A stretch of DNA of 64,000 nt from Solidesulfovibrio magneticus RS-1 (GTDB lineage: Bacteria > Desulfobacterota > Desulfovibrionia > Desulfovibrionales > Desulfovibrionaceae): NCBI RefSeq assembly GCF_000010665.1, contig NC_012796.1, positions 496,001 to 560,000 on the forward strand. Reading direction: 5' to 3'. Below the pieces are notes generated by a model. The model made no database searches. It had not been told where the DNA came from and saw nothing but the letters and a program-made list of their open reading frames with translations. Every line of letters begins with the position of its first letter. Within the stretch, counting starts at the first letter, position 1. Of the stretch, positions 55,635-63,878 are shown one piece after another. Made by a program: the position numbers and the translations under genes.

Positions 55635-55720
55635 CGGCCAGGCCGATGTTGCCGCGTTTCGGGCCGCCTTCCTCGGGCGGCCCGTGGCGCGTTTTGAAAA
55701 ACCAGACCAAGCGGGGGCGC

Positions 55721-56539
55721 ATGGAACAGCCCGACTGCTATGCCGTCCTTGGCTTGCCCGAGGACGCTGACGCGGCCGCCGTGCGCCGCGCCTACCGCCG
55801 TCTGGCCAGGCACTGCCACCCCGACGCCAACCCGGATGATCCCCGGGCCGCCGAACGCTTCCTGACCCTGGCCGCCGCCTACGCTGTTTTGGGCCATCCG
55901 GCCCGGCGCGCCGCCTATGACGGCCGCCGCCGCTACGCCAAGGCGGTCCGGGACGTGACGCCGTCTCCGGTCGCGGCATCGTCGCCCGCCGCCTTTGCCC
56001 CCCTGGATCCGCGCGTCCTTTTGCCGCGACGGGGCAAGGACATGGCCGCCATGCTGGACATCCCCGACTCCCTGGCCGCTGTCGGCGGCCGGCTGACCCT
56101 GGATTTCGGCGTTGGCGGCGACTGTCCGGTCTGCGACGGCAAGGGGGCGCTGCGCCAAGCCTGCTGGATGTGCGCCGGCCGGGGGACCATCTGGCAGCCC
56201 CTTGGCGGCGGCTTGTCCGCCGTGGGCTGCCCGCCCTGCTCGGGCCGGGGTTTCGTTGTCGCGACCTGTCCGGCCTGCGCCGGGTCTGGACGCCACGACA
56301 AGCCCCGCCAAGGCGTGCTCGTCATCGCCCCGCACTCCCGCGACGGCGACATGGTCCGGGTGGCCGGAGCCGGCCAGCCCGGCGTCGGCGACGGGCCGCC
56401 GGGCGATTTGTTGCTAACCCTGCGGCTTTTTGCCGTGCCCGAAGCCGAACCGGCCCAGGGCCTCGCCGCCTGGGGCGGCGGCCCGGAGGCGGACCAAGCC
56501 CAAGTGCCGGACCTCCCGGGTTTTCTCGTTTACGAATAA
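55721..56539 (+). CDS. DnaJ-like J-domain protein with four CxxC zinc motifs
   Basis: A 272-residue co-chaperone-like protein from ATG 55721. The J domain (DCYAVLGLPEDADAAAVRRA, HCHPDANPDD with the HPD tripeptide) is followed directly by a short linker, a beta segment and four CxxCxG repeats (CPVCDGKG, CWMCAGRG, CPPCSGRG, CPACAGSG). It lacks the Gly/Phe-rich region and most of the second C-terminal domain of DnaJ. A minor Hsp40 is likely. It overlaps neither neighbour and sits between rny and ymdB. Confidence 0.85.
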   Translation: MEQPDCYAVLGLPEDADAAAVRRAYRRLARHCHPDANPDDPRAAERFLTLAAAYAVLGHPARRAAYDGRRRYAKAVRDVTPSPVAASSPAAFAPLDPRVLLPRRGKDMAAMLDIPDSLAAVGGRLTLDFGVGGDCPVCDGKGALRQACWMCAGRGTIWQPLGGGLSAVGCPPCSGRGFVVATCPACAGSGRHDKPRQGVLVIAPHSRDGDMVRVAGAGQPGVGDGPPGDLLLTLRLFAVPEAEPAQGLAAWGGGPEADQAQVPDLPGFLVYE

Positions 56540-56551
56540 GGACTGCATGTC

Positions 56552-57331
56552 ATGCGGATGCTGTTTCTCGGCGACATCTTCGGCCGGCCAGGCCGGGCCA
56601 TCGTCACCCAGCGCCTGGCCGGACTGCGGCGCGACCTGGGCTTGACCCGGGTTCTCGCCAACGCCGAAAACGCCTCGGGCGGCATTGGCCTGACCGCCAA
56701 GTCGGCCCGCCAGCTCCTGGAAACCGGCCTCGATGTCCTGACCGGCGGCAACCACACCTTCCGCCACCCCGACCTGTCGCCGCTGCTGGGCGCCAACGAC
56801 CGGCTGCTGCGTCCGGCCAATTACCCGGCCGGCGCGCCCGGGCGCGGCTGGCAGGTCTTTCGCCCCAAGGACGCCGCCCCTTACGCCGTGATAAACCTCC
56901 TGGGCCGCACCTTCATGGCCGCCGTGGACTGCCCCTTTGCCGCCGCCGAGGGCATTCTCGGCCAACTGCCCGCCGACGTGCCCCTGCGGCTCATCGACTT
57001 CCACGCCGAGGCCACCAGCGAAAAAAAGGCCCTGGCCTATTTTCTCGATGGCAAGGTCAGCGCCGTCCTGGGCACCCACACCCACGTCCAGACCGCCGAC
57101 GCCCAGCTGCTTCCACAGGGTACGGCCTACATGACGGACCTGGGCATGACCGGTCCGGCTGCCTCGGCCCTGGGCATGGACCCCGAAGAGGTCATCGCCC
57201 GGTTCCGCACCGGCCTGCCGCGCCGGTTCGTCGTGTCCAAGGCCGCCCCCGAGATGCAGGGGGCGCTTATGGATATTGACGCCTCCGCCGGCAAGGTCGT
57301 AACTATTGCGCCTTGGCGGCTGGCCGGATAA
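56552..57331 (+). CDS. ymdB: YmdB-family metallophosphoesterase
   Basis: A 259-residue phosphodiesterase of the TIGR00282 family, the usual companion of RNase Y. Metal motifs: MRMLFLGDIFGRPGR (Asp), ANAENASGG (Asn), TGGNHTFRHPDL (GNH), IDFHAEATSEKKAL, and LGTHTHVQTADAQL (two His). In Bacillus this protein hydrolyses cyclic nucleotides and affects development; the role here is not known. ATG 56552 lies 12 bases after the DnaJ-like gene, indicating an operon. Confidence 0.94.
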   Translation: MRMLFLGDIFGRPGRAIVTQRLAGLRRDLGLTRVLANAENASGGIGLTAKSARQLLETGLDVLTGGNHTFRHPDLSPLLGANDRLLRPANYPAGAPGRGWQVFRPKDAAPYAVINLLGRTFMAAVDCPFAAAEGILGQLPADVPLRLIDFHAEATSEKKALAYFLDGKVSAVLGTHTHVQTADAQLLPQGTAYMTDLGMTGPAASALGMDPEEVIARFRTGLPRRFVVSKAAPEMQGALMDIDASAGKVVTIAPWRLAG

Positions 57332-57356
57332 ACCGCCGCGAAGCGGAGGAACACCC

Positions 57357-57833
57357 ATGCGATACGCCCGAAGACTGCTGCTTGCCGCCCTGGCCTGTCT
57401 GGTCCTGGCCGCCGCCGCCCAGGCCGCCCCGGAACGCACGGCCATCTACATGACCGTGGCCGGCCCCCTGGAAGTGGTGCGCGACGGCGCGTCCTCCACC
57501 GTGCTCCTCGGCGGCCGGGTCATCCACCAGGCCATGGGCGCGGCGCTCACCGCCCAGTCCTACATGAGCGTCGGCGAACTCGGCGACGGCTACGACGCCG
57601 TGCTCATCCGCCATGGCGTGGGCAACGCCGAATGCCCCATCACCTACGACCTCGTGGCCGTGGGCGCGGACAAGACTTATGCTGTGGTGCCCGCCATCAA
57701 CAAATGTTCGCGCCTGGTCAACGTCAACGTGGACGGCGACCGTTTGCTGCTGGTCACCGAGCGCCAGAACGGCCGCACCGAGATCATCGAATACAACGAC
57801 AAGCAGCGTCGCCGGCCCGACGCCAAACCCTAG
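57357..57833 (+). CDS. Exported hypothetical protein (158 aa)
   Basis: Signal peptide MRYARRLLLAALACLVLAAA ending AQA, then a small beta-rich domain (TAIYMTVAGPLEVVRDGASS, NAECPITYDLVAVGADKTYA). Two Cys (in AECPIT and NKCSRL) may form a disulfide. ATG 57357 follows a GGAGG at seven bases. It lies 12 bases before the SPOR lipoprotein gene, so the two are likely cotranscribed behind ymdB. No family is recognised. Confidence 0.8.
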   Translation: MRYARRLLLAALACLVLAAAAQAAPERTAIYMTVAGPLEVVRDGASSTVLLGGRVIHQAMGAALTAQSYMSVGELGDGYDAVLIRHGVGNAECPITYDLVAVGADKTYAVVPAINKCSRLVNVNVDGDRLLLVTERQNGRTEIIEYNDKQRRRPDAKP

Positions 57834-57844
57834 GCGGTCCAGGC

Positions 57845-58219
57845 ATGCGCGCGCTTCTTCTGGGCCTGCTCCTGGCCGGGGTCTGCCTGCTTGGCGGCTG
57901 CGGCGACGAGACCGTCTACGACTGGCAACGCCCCCATGACACCTATCAGGTCGGGTCGTTTAGCAAAGCCGACAACGCCAATGCGCTCAAGGCCAAGCTT
58001 GGCCAGAACGGCTTTGAATGCCGCATCGAGACCGAAATCAAAAACGGCCAGTTCGTGCTCAACGTCCTGGTCGACGTCTACGACCGCCAGCCCGACACCA
58101 TGACCCGGCTGGAGCGCATCGCCGGGGTGAAACCCCTGCTGCGCGAACGCACGCCGGCCAAGACCGCCGCGCCGGCCGGCTCCTCGCCAGCCCCGGCCGT
58201 GCCTGCTTCGGGCATCTGA
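57845..58219 (+). CDS. SPOR-like lipoprotein
   Basis: A 124-residue lipoprotein (lipobox LLGGC, Cys about 19). The middle section TYQVGSFSKADNANALKAKL followed by a GFECRIETEIKNGQFVLNVLV strand pair resembles a SPOR domain, which binds denuded peptidoglycan at the septum. The C-terminal 25 residues are Ala/Pro-rich. The start is ATG 57845. Its neighbour tyrS follows 33 bases later. Confidence 0.75.
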   Translation: MRALLLGLLLAGVCLLGGCGDETVYDWQRPHDTYQVGSFSKADNANALKAKLGQNGFECRIETEIKNGQFVLNVLVDVYDRQPDTMTRLERIAGVKPLLRERTPAKTAAPAGSSPAPAVPASGI

Positions 58220-58252
58220 TCCGTCCGACTGCTTTACCGAAAAGGAATCGCC

Positions 58253-59530
58253 GTGAATATTTTCGACGAACTCTCCTGGCGCGGCCTCGTGCACCAGTGC
58301 TCCGACGAGGCCGAACTGCGCAAACACTTAAGCTCCCGTGACCGCGTCATGTACTGCGGCTTCGACCCCACCGCCGACAGCCTGCACATCGGCAACCTCG
58401 TGCCGCTCATGGCCCTGGCCCGCTTCGCCAAGGCCGGCCACAAGCCCCTGTTCCTGCTCGGCGGCGCCACCGGCCTTATCGGCGACCCCAGCGGCAAGGA
58501 CAAGGAACGCCAGATGCGCACCGCCGACATGGTCGCCGCCTCGGCCGAGAAAATCCGGTCCCAGGCCATGGCATTCTTCGAGCGCCAAGGCGTGGCCGAC
58601 CGCGTTACCCCGGTCAACAACCTCGACTGGACCCAGCCCATCTCGGTCATCGAATTCTTGCGCGACACCGGCAAACACTTCACCATCAACTACATGATGG
58701 CCAAGGATTCCGTGAAATCGCGCATCGGCCGTGAAGATACCGGCATCTCCTACACCGAATTCAGCTACATGATCCTGCAGTCCCTGGATTATGAATACTT
58801 GAATCGCACCATGGGCTGCACCTTGCAAATCGGCGGCGGCGACCAGTTCGGCAACATCACCGCCGGCCTGGAACTCATCCGCCGCAAATCCGGCTCCCAG
58901 GCCTTTGCCCTGACATTCCCGCTCATCACCACCGCCACCGGCGCGAAATTCGGCAAAAGCGAAAAAGGGGCCATCTACTTAAACACCGCCCTGACCTCGC
59001 CCTACGCCTTTTACCAATACTGGATCAACGCCGACGACCGCGACGTCTGCAACTTCCTGCGCTACTTCACTTACTTATCCAAGGAAGCCATCGACGCCCT
59101 GGCCGTGGAGACCGCCGAGCGGCCCCACCTGCGCGCCGCCCAGAAAACCCTGGCCCGGGAAACCACCACCATGATCCACGGGGCCGAGGAACTGGCCAAG
59201 GTCGAAGCCGTCACCGAAGCGCTTTTTGGCGGCGGCGACCTGCGCACCGTGGACGCCGCCACCCTGCGCGCCGCCCTGGACGCCGCGCCCGGCAAGAACT
59301 ACGACGCCCTGGACGTCGTGCCGCCCCTGCCCAAGCTCCTGGTCGATCTGGCCCTGTGCCCGTCGCTGTCCCAGGCCCGCAAGGACATCAAGGCCGGCGG
59401 CATCTACCTCAACAACGTCCGCGTGGCCGACGAAAACCAGACCCTTGCCGCCAGTGACTACATCGGCGGCAATATCGCCCTGTTGCGCAAAGGCAAAAAG
59501 AACTACGGCGTAGTTACTCTCGGAGTTTAG
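58253..59530 (+). CDS. tyrS: Tyrosyl-tRNA synthetase
   Basis: Charges tRNA-Tyr, 425 residues. It starts at GTG 58253 (NIFDELSWRGLVHQCSDEAE). Class I HIGH-like motif is PTADSLHIGNLVPL; KMSKS-like motif is KFGKSEKGAIYLN. The C-terminal S4 RNA-binding domain (QARKDIKAGGIYLNNVRVAD) is present. Length and motifs place it in the TyrS1 type. A palindrome-rich spacer follows. Confidence 0.97.
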   Translation: MNIFDELSWRGLVHQCSDEAELRKHLSSRDRVMYCGFDPTADSLHIGNLVPLMALARFAKAGHKPLFLLGGATGLIGDPSGKDKERQMRTADMVAASAEKIRSQAMAFFERQGVADRVTPVNNLDWTQPISVIEFLRDTGKHFTINYMMAKDSVKSRIGREDTGISYTEFSYMILQSLDYEYLNRTMGCTLQIGGGDQFGNITAGLELIRRKSGSQAFALTFPLITTATGAKFGKSEKGAIYLNTALTSPYAFYQYWINADDRDVCNFLRYFTYLSKEAIDALAVETAERPHLRAAQKTLARETTTMIHGAEELAKVEAVTEALFGGGDLRTVDAATLRAALDAAPGKNYDALDVVPPLPKLLVDLALCPSLSQARKDIKAGGIYLNNVRVADENQTLAASDYIGGNIALLRKGKKNYGVVTLGV

Positions 59531-59531
59531 C

Positions 59532-59628
59532 TGGGGCGCTGCCCCGGACCCCGGCAGGGCGCTGCCCTGCACCCGCCGGGCGCTGCCCGGACCCGCCGGG
59601 GGATCATCCCCCCGGACCCCCGATCGGG
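59532..59628. repeat. Palindromic intergenic repeat cluster, copy P5
   Basis: Three successive small hairpin units with core gggcgctgccc (about 59533-59545, 59554-59568 and 59577-59589) are followed by cgccgggggatcatcccccc and ggacccccgatcgggg. Related to P1-P4. It lies right after the tyrS stop. Confidence 0.6.
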
Positions 59629-59684
59629 GCGCGGTCGGGCGGGCGGGGAAGGCGGTCGGCCGGCAGTCGGCTGGCCGCGAAGAA

Positions 59685-59754
59685 GGGGCCTGGAATTTCA
59701 GGGGGCGCGGCCAGCGCTGGCGCGCCGGCCGCGCCCCCTGAAATTCCAGGCCCC
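59685..59754. repeat. 28-bp perfect inverted repeat with 14-base loop
   Basis: Arms ggggcctggaatttcagggg... at 59685-59712 and its complement at 59727-59754, with the loop agcgctggcgcgcc. It would form a very stable hairpin. No transposase or coding region is associated. Its function could be termination or a recombination/binding site. Confidence 0.7.
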
Positions 59755-59920
59755 ACCTGGCCCTCGGCCCCGAAGCGGGGCCGAAAAGTTGGAGAAAAAG
59801 CGACCAGATAGGCCCAGCCTCGGGCTGCTTGCCGGGCTGGGTGTTGGCGGCAACACGACACAGGGCCGCGACAGGACTGAACACCCCATTGAGAGTTTTT
59901 TGGGAGGGTGGGGGTCTGGG

Positions 59921-59956
59921 GGAGGGAACCTTTTTTTGCAAAAAAAGGTTCCCTCC
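59921..59956. repeat. 36-bp perfect palindrome upstream of mqnP
   Basis: ggagggaacctttttttg and its exact complement meet with no loop at 59938/59939. It lies 34 bases before the mqnP start. The T7 and A7 runs give a terminator-like RNA on either strand, so it may control entry into the mqnP operon. Confidence 0.72.
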
Positions 59957-59989
59957 CTCAGGTTCCCAGTTTCCAAAGGAGATCGCACT

Positions 59990-60835
59990 ATGGTCGGCGC
60001 GATGGCGCGGTTGGTGAAGGTGGAGCATTCGGTGTTTGCCTTGCCGTTCGCGTATATTGGTCTTTTTGTGGCGGCTGGCGGCTGGCCGGGCTGGCGACCG
60101 TTTCTATTGCTGACGGTGGCCATGGTGGCCATGCGGTCGTTTGCCATGGCGGTCAACCGCTTGGCGGATGTGAAGTTTGACCGGAAAAATCCCCGCACGG
60201 CCGGCCGGGAGCTGGTGACGGGCGAGGTGTCGTTGCGGGCGGCTTGGGTGTTCGCGGCCGGCTGCGCCGTGGTCTTTGTCGGGGCCTGCGCCGGGCTCAA
60301 TGCGCTGTGTCTGGCGCTTTCGCCGGTGGCCTTGGCCTGGGGCGCGTTTTACAGCCTGACCAAGCGTTTCACCTGGCTGTGTCATTTCGTGTTGGGCTCG
60401 GTGCTGGGCCTGGCTCCGGTGGCCGGCTGGCTGGCGGTTGCGCCGGAATTCGCCTTGCCGGCGATCCTTTTCGGTTGCGGCGTCACCTGCTGGGTGGCCG
60501 GGTTTGATGTGCTTTATGCCTGCCAGGACGTGGAGTTCGACCGGTCGCAGGGGTTGCACTCGATGCCGTCGCGATTTGGTGTAGGCACAGCCCTGGCCTT
60601 GGCGGCGTTTGCCCATGTCGATGCGGCGGCCTTTTATCTGCTGGCCGGCTATGCGGCCGGGCTTGGCTGGATCTACTACGCCTTCTGGGCCGTGTGTTCG
60701 GCGGTGCTGCTTGTGGAGCACAAGCTTATTTCCGAGCACGACCTGTCGCGCATCAACGTGGCCTTTTTCACCTTAAACGGCGTCATCGCGGCCTTGCTGG
60801 GGCTGGGGACGCTGCTGGCCGTCTTTTTGAAATAG
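59990..60835 (+). CDS. mqnP: UbiA-family prenyltransferase, likely MqnP (futalosine menaquinone pathway)
   Basis: A 281-residue membrane enzyme with about eight helices that attaches a polyprenyl chain to an aromatic quinone precursor. The two Asp motifs are NRLADVKFDRKNPRTAGREL and DVLYACQDVEFDRSQGLHS. The QDxEFD type and size match the MqnP branch. ATG 59990 follows AAGGAG at seven bases. Its neighbour at 60860 is only 24 bases away, suggesting an operon. The menaquinone context is inference. Confidence 0.85.
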   Translation: MVGAMARLVKVEHSVFALPFAYIGLFVAAGGWPGWRPFLLLTVAMVAMRSFAMAVNRLADVKFDRKNPRTAGRELVTGEVSLRAAWVFAAGCAVVFVGACAGLNALCLALSPVALAWGAFYSLTKRFTWLCHFVLGSVLGLAPVAGWLAVAPEFALPAILFGCGVTCWVAGFDVLYACQDVEFDRSQGLHSMPSRFGVGTALALAAFAHVDAAAFYLLAGYAAGLGWIYYAFWAVCSAVLLVEHKLISEHDLSRINVAFFTLNGVIAALLGLGTLLAVFLK

Positions 60836-60859
60836 CGGCCCTGGGCCGCCCGTACGCCT

Positions 60860-62386
60860 ATGACGCCAATCGCCGTACTCTTCCTCATCGCCCTGGGCCT
60901 GTCCCTGGCGCTGACGCCCTTTGCCCGGTGGGCCGGGCGGCGTTTCGGCATTCTGGCCATGCCGGCGGCCCGCAACATTCACGTGACGCCCATGCCCCGC
61001 AGCGGCGGGCTGGCGTTGTTTCTGACCTTCATGGCCTGTCTGCCCCTGGCGGCGGCCTTGTTGCCTCCGGCGGCCGTGGCCGTGCTGGGCGGACGGACCA
61101 TGGGCTATGTGCTGCTGGGCGCGGCGCTGGTCTTTGCCGTGGGCTTTGCCGACGACAAGTGGACGCTGCCATCCAAGCTCAAGCTGTTGGCCCAGATCGC
61201 GGCGGCGTCCATCGCCTACTACGGCGGCGCGCGCATCACGTCTTTTGCCCTGCCCGGGCTTTTTGTGGTCCAGTTCGACGTTTCGTCCTATCTGGTGACG
61301 GTCTTTTGGTTCGTGCTGCTTATTAACGCCATCAACCTGATCGACGGCCTGGACGGGCTGGCGGCCGGGGTGGTGTTTTTCGCCAGCGCCGTACAGGCCG
61401 GGCTGGCCGTCATGCGGGCCGAGCCGCATACGGCGGCGCTTTTCGCCGTGCTGGCCGGGGCCACGCTGGGGTTTTTGCGCTACAATTTCAATCCGGCGAG
61501 CCTGTTTCTGGGCGACGGCGGCAGCTATTTCCTGGGCTACATGCTGGCGGCGTTGTCCGTCTCCGGTTCGGTCAAGAGCCAGGTGGGGGCCACGCTGCTC
61601 ATGCCGGTCATCGCCCTGGGCGTGCCACTTCTCGACACCATCTCCGCGCCCTTGCGGCGGTTCATGCGCGGCCGGGACATGTTCGAGCCGGACAAGCGCC
61701 ACGTCCACCACAAGCTCCTCTCGCGCGGCTGGTCTCAGCGCCAGGTGGTGCTTTTCCTTTATGGCATCACCATTTTTCTGGCCCTTTCGGCCCTGGTGCT
61801 GGTCAATCTGCGCAACGTGCCGGCGGGGCTGTTTTTGCTGGTCGTCGGCGGCGCGCTGGTCTTTTTGGTGCGCAAGGCCGGTTATTGCAGCTATTTCGCC
61901 ATGGACAAGATTCTTGGCTGGCTGCGCGACGTGTCCGACGACGCCGGGTTTGCCCGGGAGCGGCGCACGTTTCTGCATCATCAAATCGAGATTTCCCAAG
62001 CCCACGATCTGGCCGAGCTGTGGACGCGCATGACCGAGGCTCTGGACCATCTGCGCTTCGACCTGGCCGAGATGGTGCTGTCCGGCGACGGGGCCGGTTC
62101 CTGCCGGCTGGACCCCGAGCCGCCCGGGGCGGCTCCCGTCGACGGCCCGCCGGTCTACCGCTGGCGGCGGGAAGGGTCGGCCGTGTCCGACCGGGAACTG
62201 TTGTGTTCGCCGGCCGTGATGAAGCTCGAACTGCCGCTATTGGCCAAGGGCGGCCGGCCCCTGGGAGCCTTATGGCTGGTCAAGGACGTGGCCGCCGACC
62301 CCATAAATGAATTCACCCTGCGCCGGGTCGAAAATCTGCGCCGCACCGTCACCGAAGCCCTGGAAGGGCTGTTGCCGCCGTCATGA
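60860..62386 (+). CDS. WecA/TagO-like undecaprenyl-phosphate sugar-phosphate transferase with soluble C-terminal extension
   Basis: Starts surface polysaccharide synthesis by moving a sugar phosphate onto undecaprenyl phosphate. It has 508 residues. The membrane domain (residues 1-345) has about ten helices and the family motifs GFADDKWTLP, NLIDGLDGLAAG, NFNPASLFLGDGGSYFLG and PDKRHVHHKLL. The remaining 160 residues are soluble and absent from standard WecA or MraY. They contain a long helix (FLHHQIEISQAHDLAELWTR) and a possible GAF-like fold (MKLELPLLAKGGRPLGALWL). Overlaps the next gene by 4 bases. Confidence 0.88.
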   Translation: MTPIAVLFLIALGLSLALTPFARWAGRRFGILAMPAARNIHVTPMPRSGGLALFLTFMACLPLAAALLPPAAVAVLGGRTMGYVLLGAALVFAVGFADDKWTLPSKLKLLAQIAAASIAYYGGARITSFALPGLFVVQFDVSSYLVTVFWFVLLINAINLIDGLDGLAAGVVFFASAVQAGLAVMRAEPHTAALFAVLAGATLGFLRYNFNPASLFLGDGGSYFLGYMLAALSVSGSVKSQVGATLLMPVIALGVPLLDTISAPLRRFMRGRDMFEPDKRHVHHKLLSRGWSQRQVVLFLYGITIFLALSALVLVNLRNVPAGLFLLVVGGALVFLVRKAGYCSYFAMDKILGWLRDVSDDAGFARERRTFLHHQIEISQAHDLAELWTRMTEALDHLRFDLAEMVLSGDGAGSCRLDPEPPGAAPVDGPPVYRWRREGSAVSDRELLCSPAVMKLELPLLAKGGRPLGALWLVKDVAADPINEFTLRRVENLRRTVTEALEGLLPPS

Positions 62387-63525
62387 GGGTGTTGCAGGTC
62401 GGTAAGTTCTATCCGCCCGACGCTGGCGGCGTGGAAACCGGCACCCGGCAGATGGTCGAGACCTTGACGCGGCTGGGCCACGAAAACGCCGTGCTGTGTT
62501 TTGCCGGAGCCGGCCCCTACGACGACGGAGCAGAAACGGTTCCGGTCCTGCGGGCCGCGGCCTGGGCCACCATCGCCTCCCAGCCCCTTTCCACCGAGTA
62601 TCTTTTGCGTCTGGCCGATCTGGCCCCGCGTTTCGAAGTGCTCCACGTCCATTGCCCCAACCCTTTGGCCGCCGTGGCTCTATGGCTGATCCGCCCCCAG
62701 GCGAAGATCGTGCTCCACTGGCACAGCGACATCATCGGCAAGAAAGCGCTTCGGGCCCTGGTTTCGCCCTTTGAGGCCTGGCTGTGCCGTAGGGCCGATC
62801 TGGTCATCGGCCCCACGGCAGTCCATTTGCAGGCTTCCAATAGGGCGGCGCTTTTTGTCGGCAAGGGGGCCGTGGTCCCGTTTTATGTCGAGCCGGGCAC
62901 GGCCGATCCCGACCGCCTCGACCCGGCCGGCCTTGCCGCCGTGCGGGCGCGCGCGGGCGGGCGGCGGCTGGTGTTCGCCCTGGGGCGGCTTGTGCCCTAC
63001 AAGGGCTTTGCCGTGCTCATTGAGGCGGCGCGCTGGCTGCCGGACGACGCCGTGGCGGTCATCGGCGGCGGCGGACCCCTGGCCGGGGAACTGGCCCGGC
63101 AGATTCAGACGGCTGGCCTTGGCCATAAGGTGTTGCTGGCCGGACGCATCCCGGACAACGAGCTGCCGGCCTGGTTCGCGGCCTGCGACGTGTTTTGCCT
63201 GCCGTCGGTGACCCGGGCCGAGATGTTCGGCATCGTGCAGCTTGAAGCCATGGCCTGGGGCAAGCCGGTGGTTTCCACGGCCATTGCCGGTTCGGGCGTG
63301 GCGGCGGTCAACCGCCAGGGCGAAACGGGGCTGGTCGTAGCGCCGGGCGACGCCCCGGCCCTGGGCGATGCCCTGGCCACGCTTCTGGCAGACGAGGCCC
63401 TGGCCGCCCGGCTGGGACAGGGCGGACGGCAGGCCGTGGCGGCGCGCTACAGTCCGGCCGCCGTGGCCGATGCCCTTGGCGCGGCCTACGCCCGGCTGGA
63501 CATATGCGCGCCCCGGACGCTATAA
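62383..63525 (+). CDS. GT4-family glycosyltransferase
   Basis: Cytosolic sugar transferase, 380 residues, GT-B fold. The N-terminal KFYPPDAGGVETGTRQMVE opening and the nucleotide-binding region VFALGRLVPYKGFAVLIEAAR are typical. The catalytic EX7E pair occurs in PSVTRAEMFGIVQLEAMAWG. It is translationally coupled (ATGA) to the WecA-like gene, so it probably adds the next sugar in the same glycan. The specific sugar is unknown. Confidence 0.93.
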   Translation: MRVLQVGKFYPPDAGGVETGTRQMVETLTRLGHENAVLCFAGAGPYDDGAETVPVLRAAAWATIASQPLSTEYLLRLADLAPRFEVLHVHCPNPLAAVALWLIRPQAKIVLHWHSDIIGKKALRALVSPFEAWLCRRADLVIGPTAVHLQASNRAALFVGKGAVVPFYVEPGTADPDRLDPAGLAAVRARAGGRRLVFALGRLVPYKGFAVLIEAARWLPDDAVAVIGGGGPLAGELARQIQTAGLGHKVLLAGRIPDNELPAWFAACDVFCLPSVTRAEMFGIVQLEAMAWGKPVVSTAIAGSGVAAVNRQGETGLVVAPGDAPALGDALATLLADEALAARLGQGGRQAVAARYSPAAVADALGAAYARLDICAPRTL

Positions 63526-63554
63526 GCGGGCAAACCTTCAAAGGAGTCGCCCAC

Positions 63555-63878
63555 ATGTCCGACAACAAATGCGGTTGCCCGTGTTCGTGTTTCGCGCCCA
63601 TGACCTGGATCGCCGTGGCGCTTGGCGCGCTGTTCGTGCTTTTTATGTTCTTTGAAGCCGTCACCATCCGTTGGTGGATCATGCTGCCCATCGCCGCTGT
63701 GAGCCTCTATCTGTTCGGCGTGCAGCGCGGCCAGACCTCGGGCCGGGAAAAATGCATCTGTTCCTGGGGCTTCTGGCTGGTCATCGCCGCCCTGGTCCTG
63801 CGCGACATGTGCCTGTCGGGCCAGCTCACGGCCGCCTATTGCCGCATGATCGCCGCCGGTCTGCCCCTGCATGGCTAA
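63555..63878 (+). CDS. Small Cys-rich membrane protein (107 aa)
   Basis: Starts MSDNKCGCPCSCFAPMTWIA with four Cys in seven residues near the N-terminus, then three predicted membrane helices (AVALGALFVLFMFFEAV, WWIMLPIAAVSLYLFGV, WGFWLVIAALVLRDMCL). More Cys flank the third helix (KCICSW). The N-terminal cluster could bind a metal. ATG 63555 has AAGGAG eight bases upstream. Function unknown; the next gene overlaps by 8 bases. Confidence 0.75.
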   Translation: MSDNKCGCPCSCFAPMTWIAVALGALFVLFMFFEAVTIRWWIMLPIAAVSLYLFGVQRGQTSGREKCICSWGFWLVIAALVLRDMCLSGQLTAAYCRMIAAGLPLHG

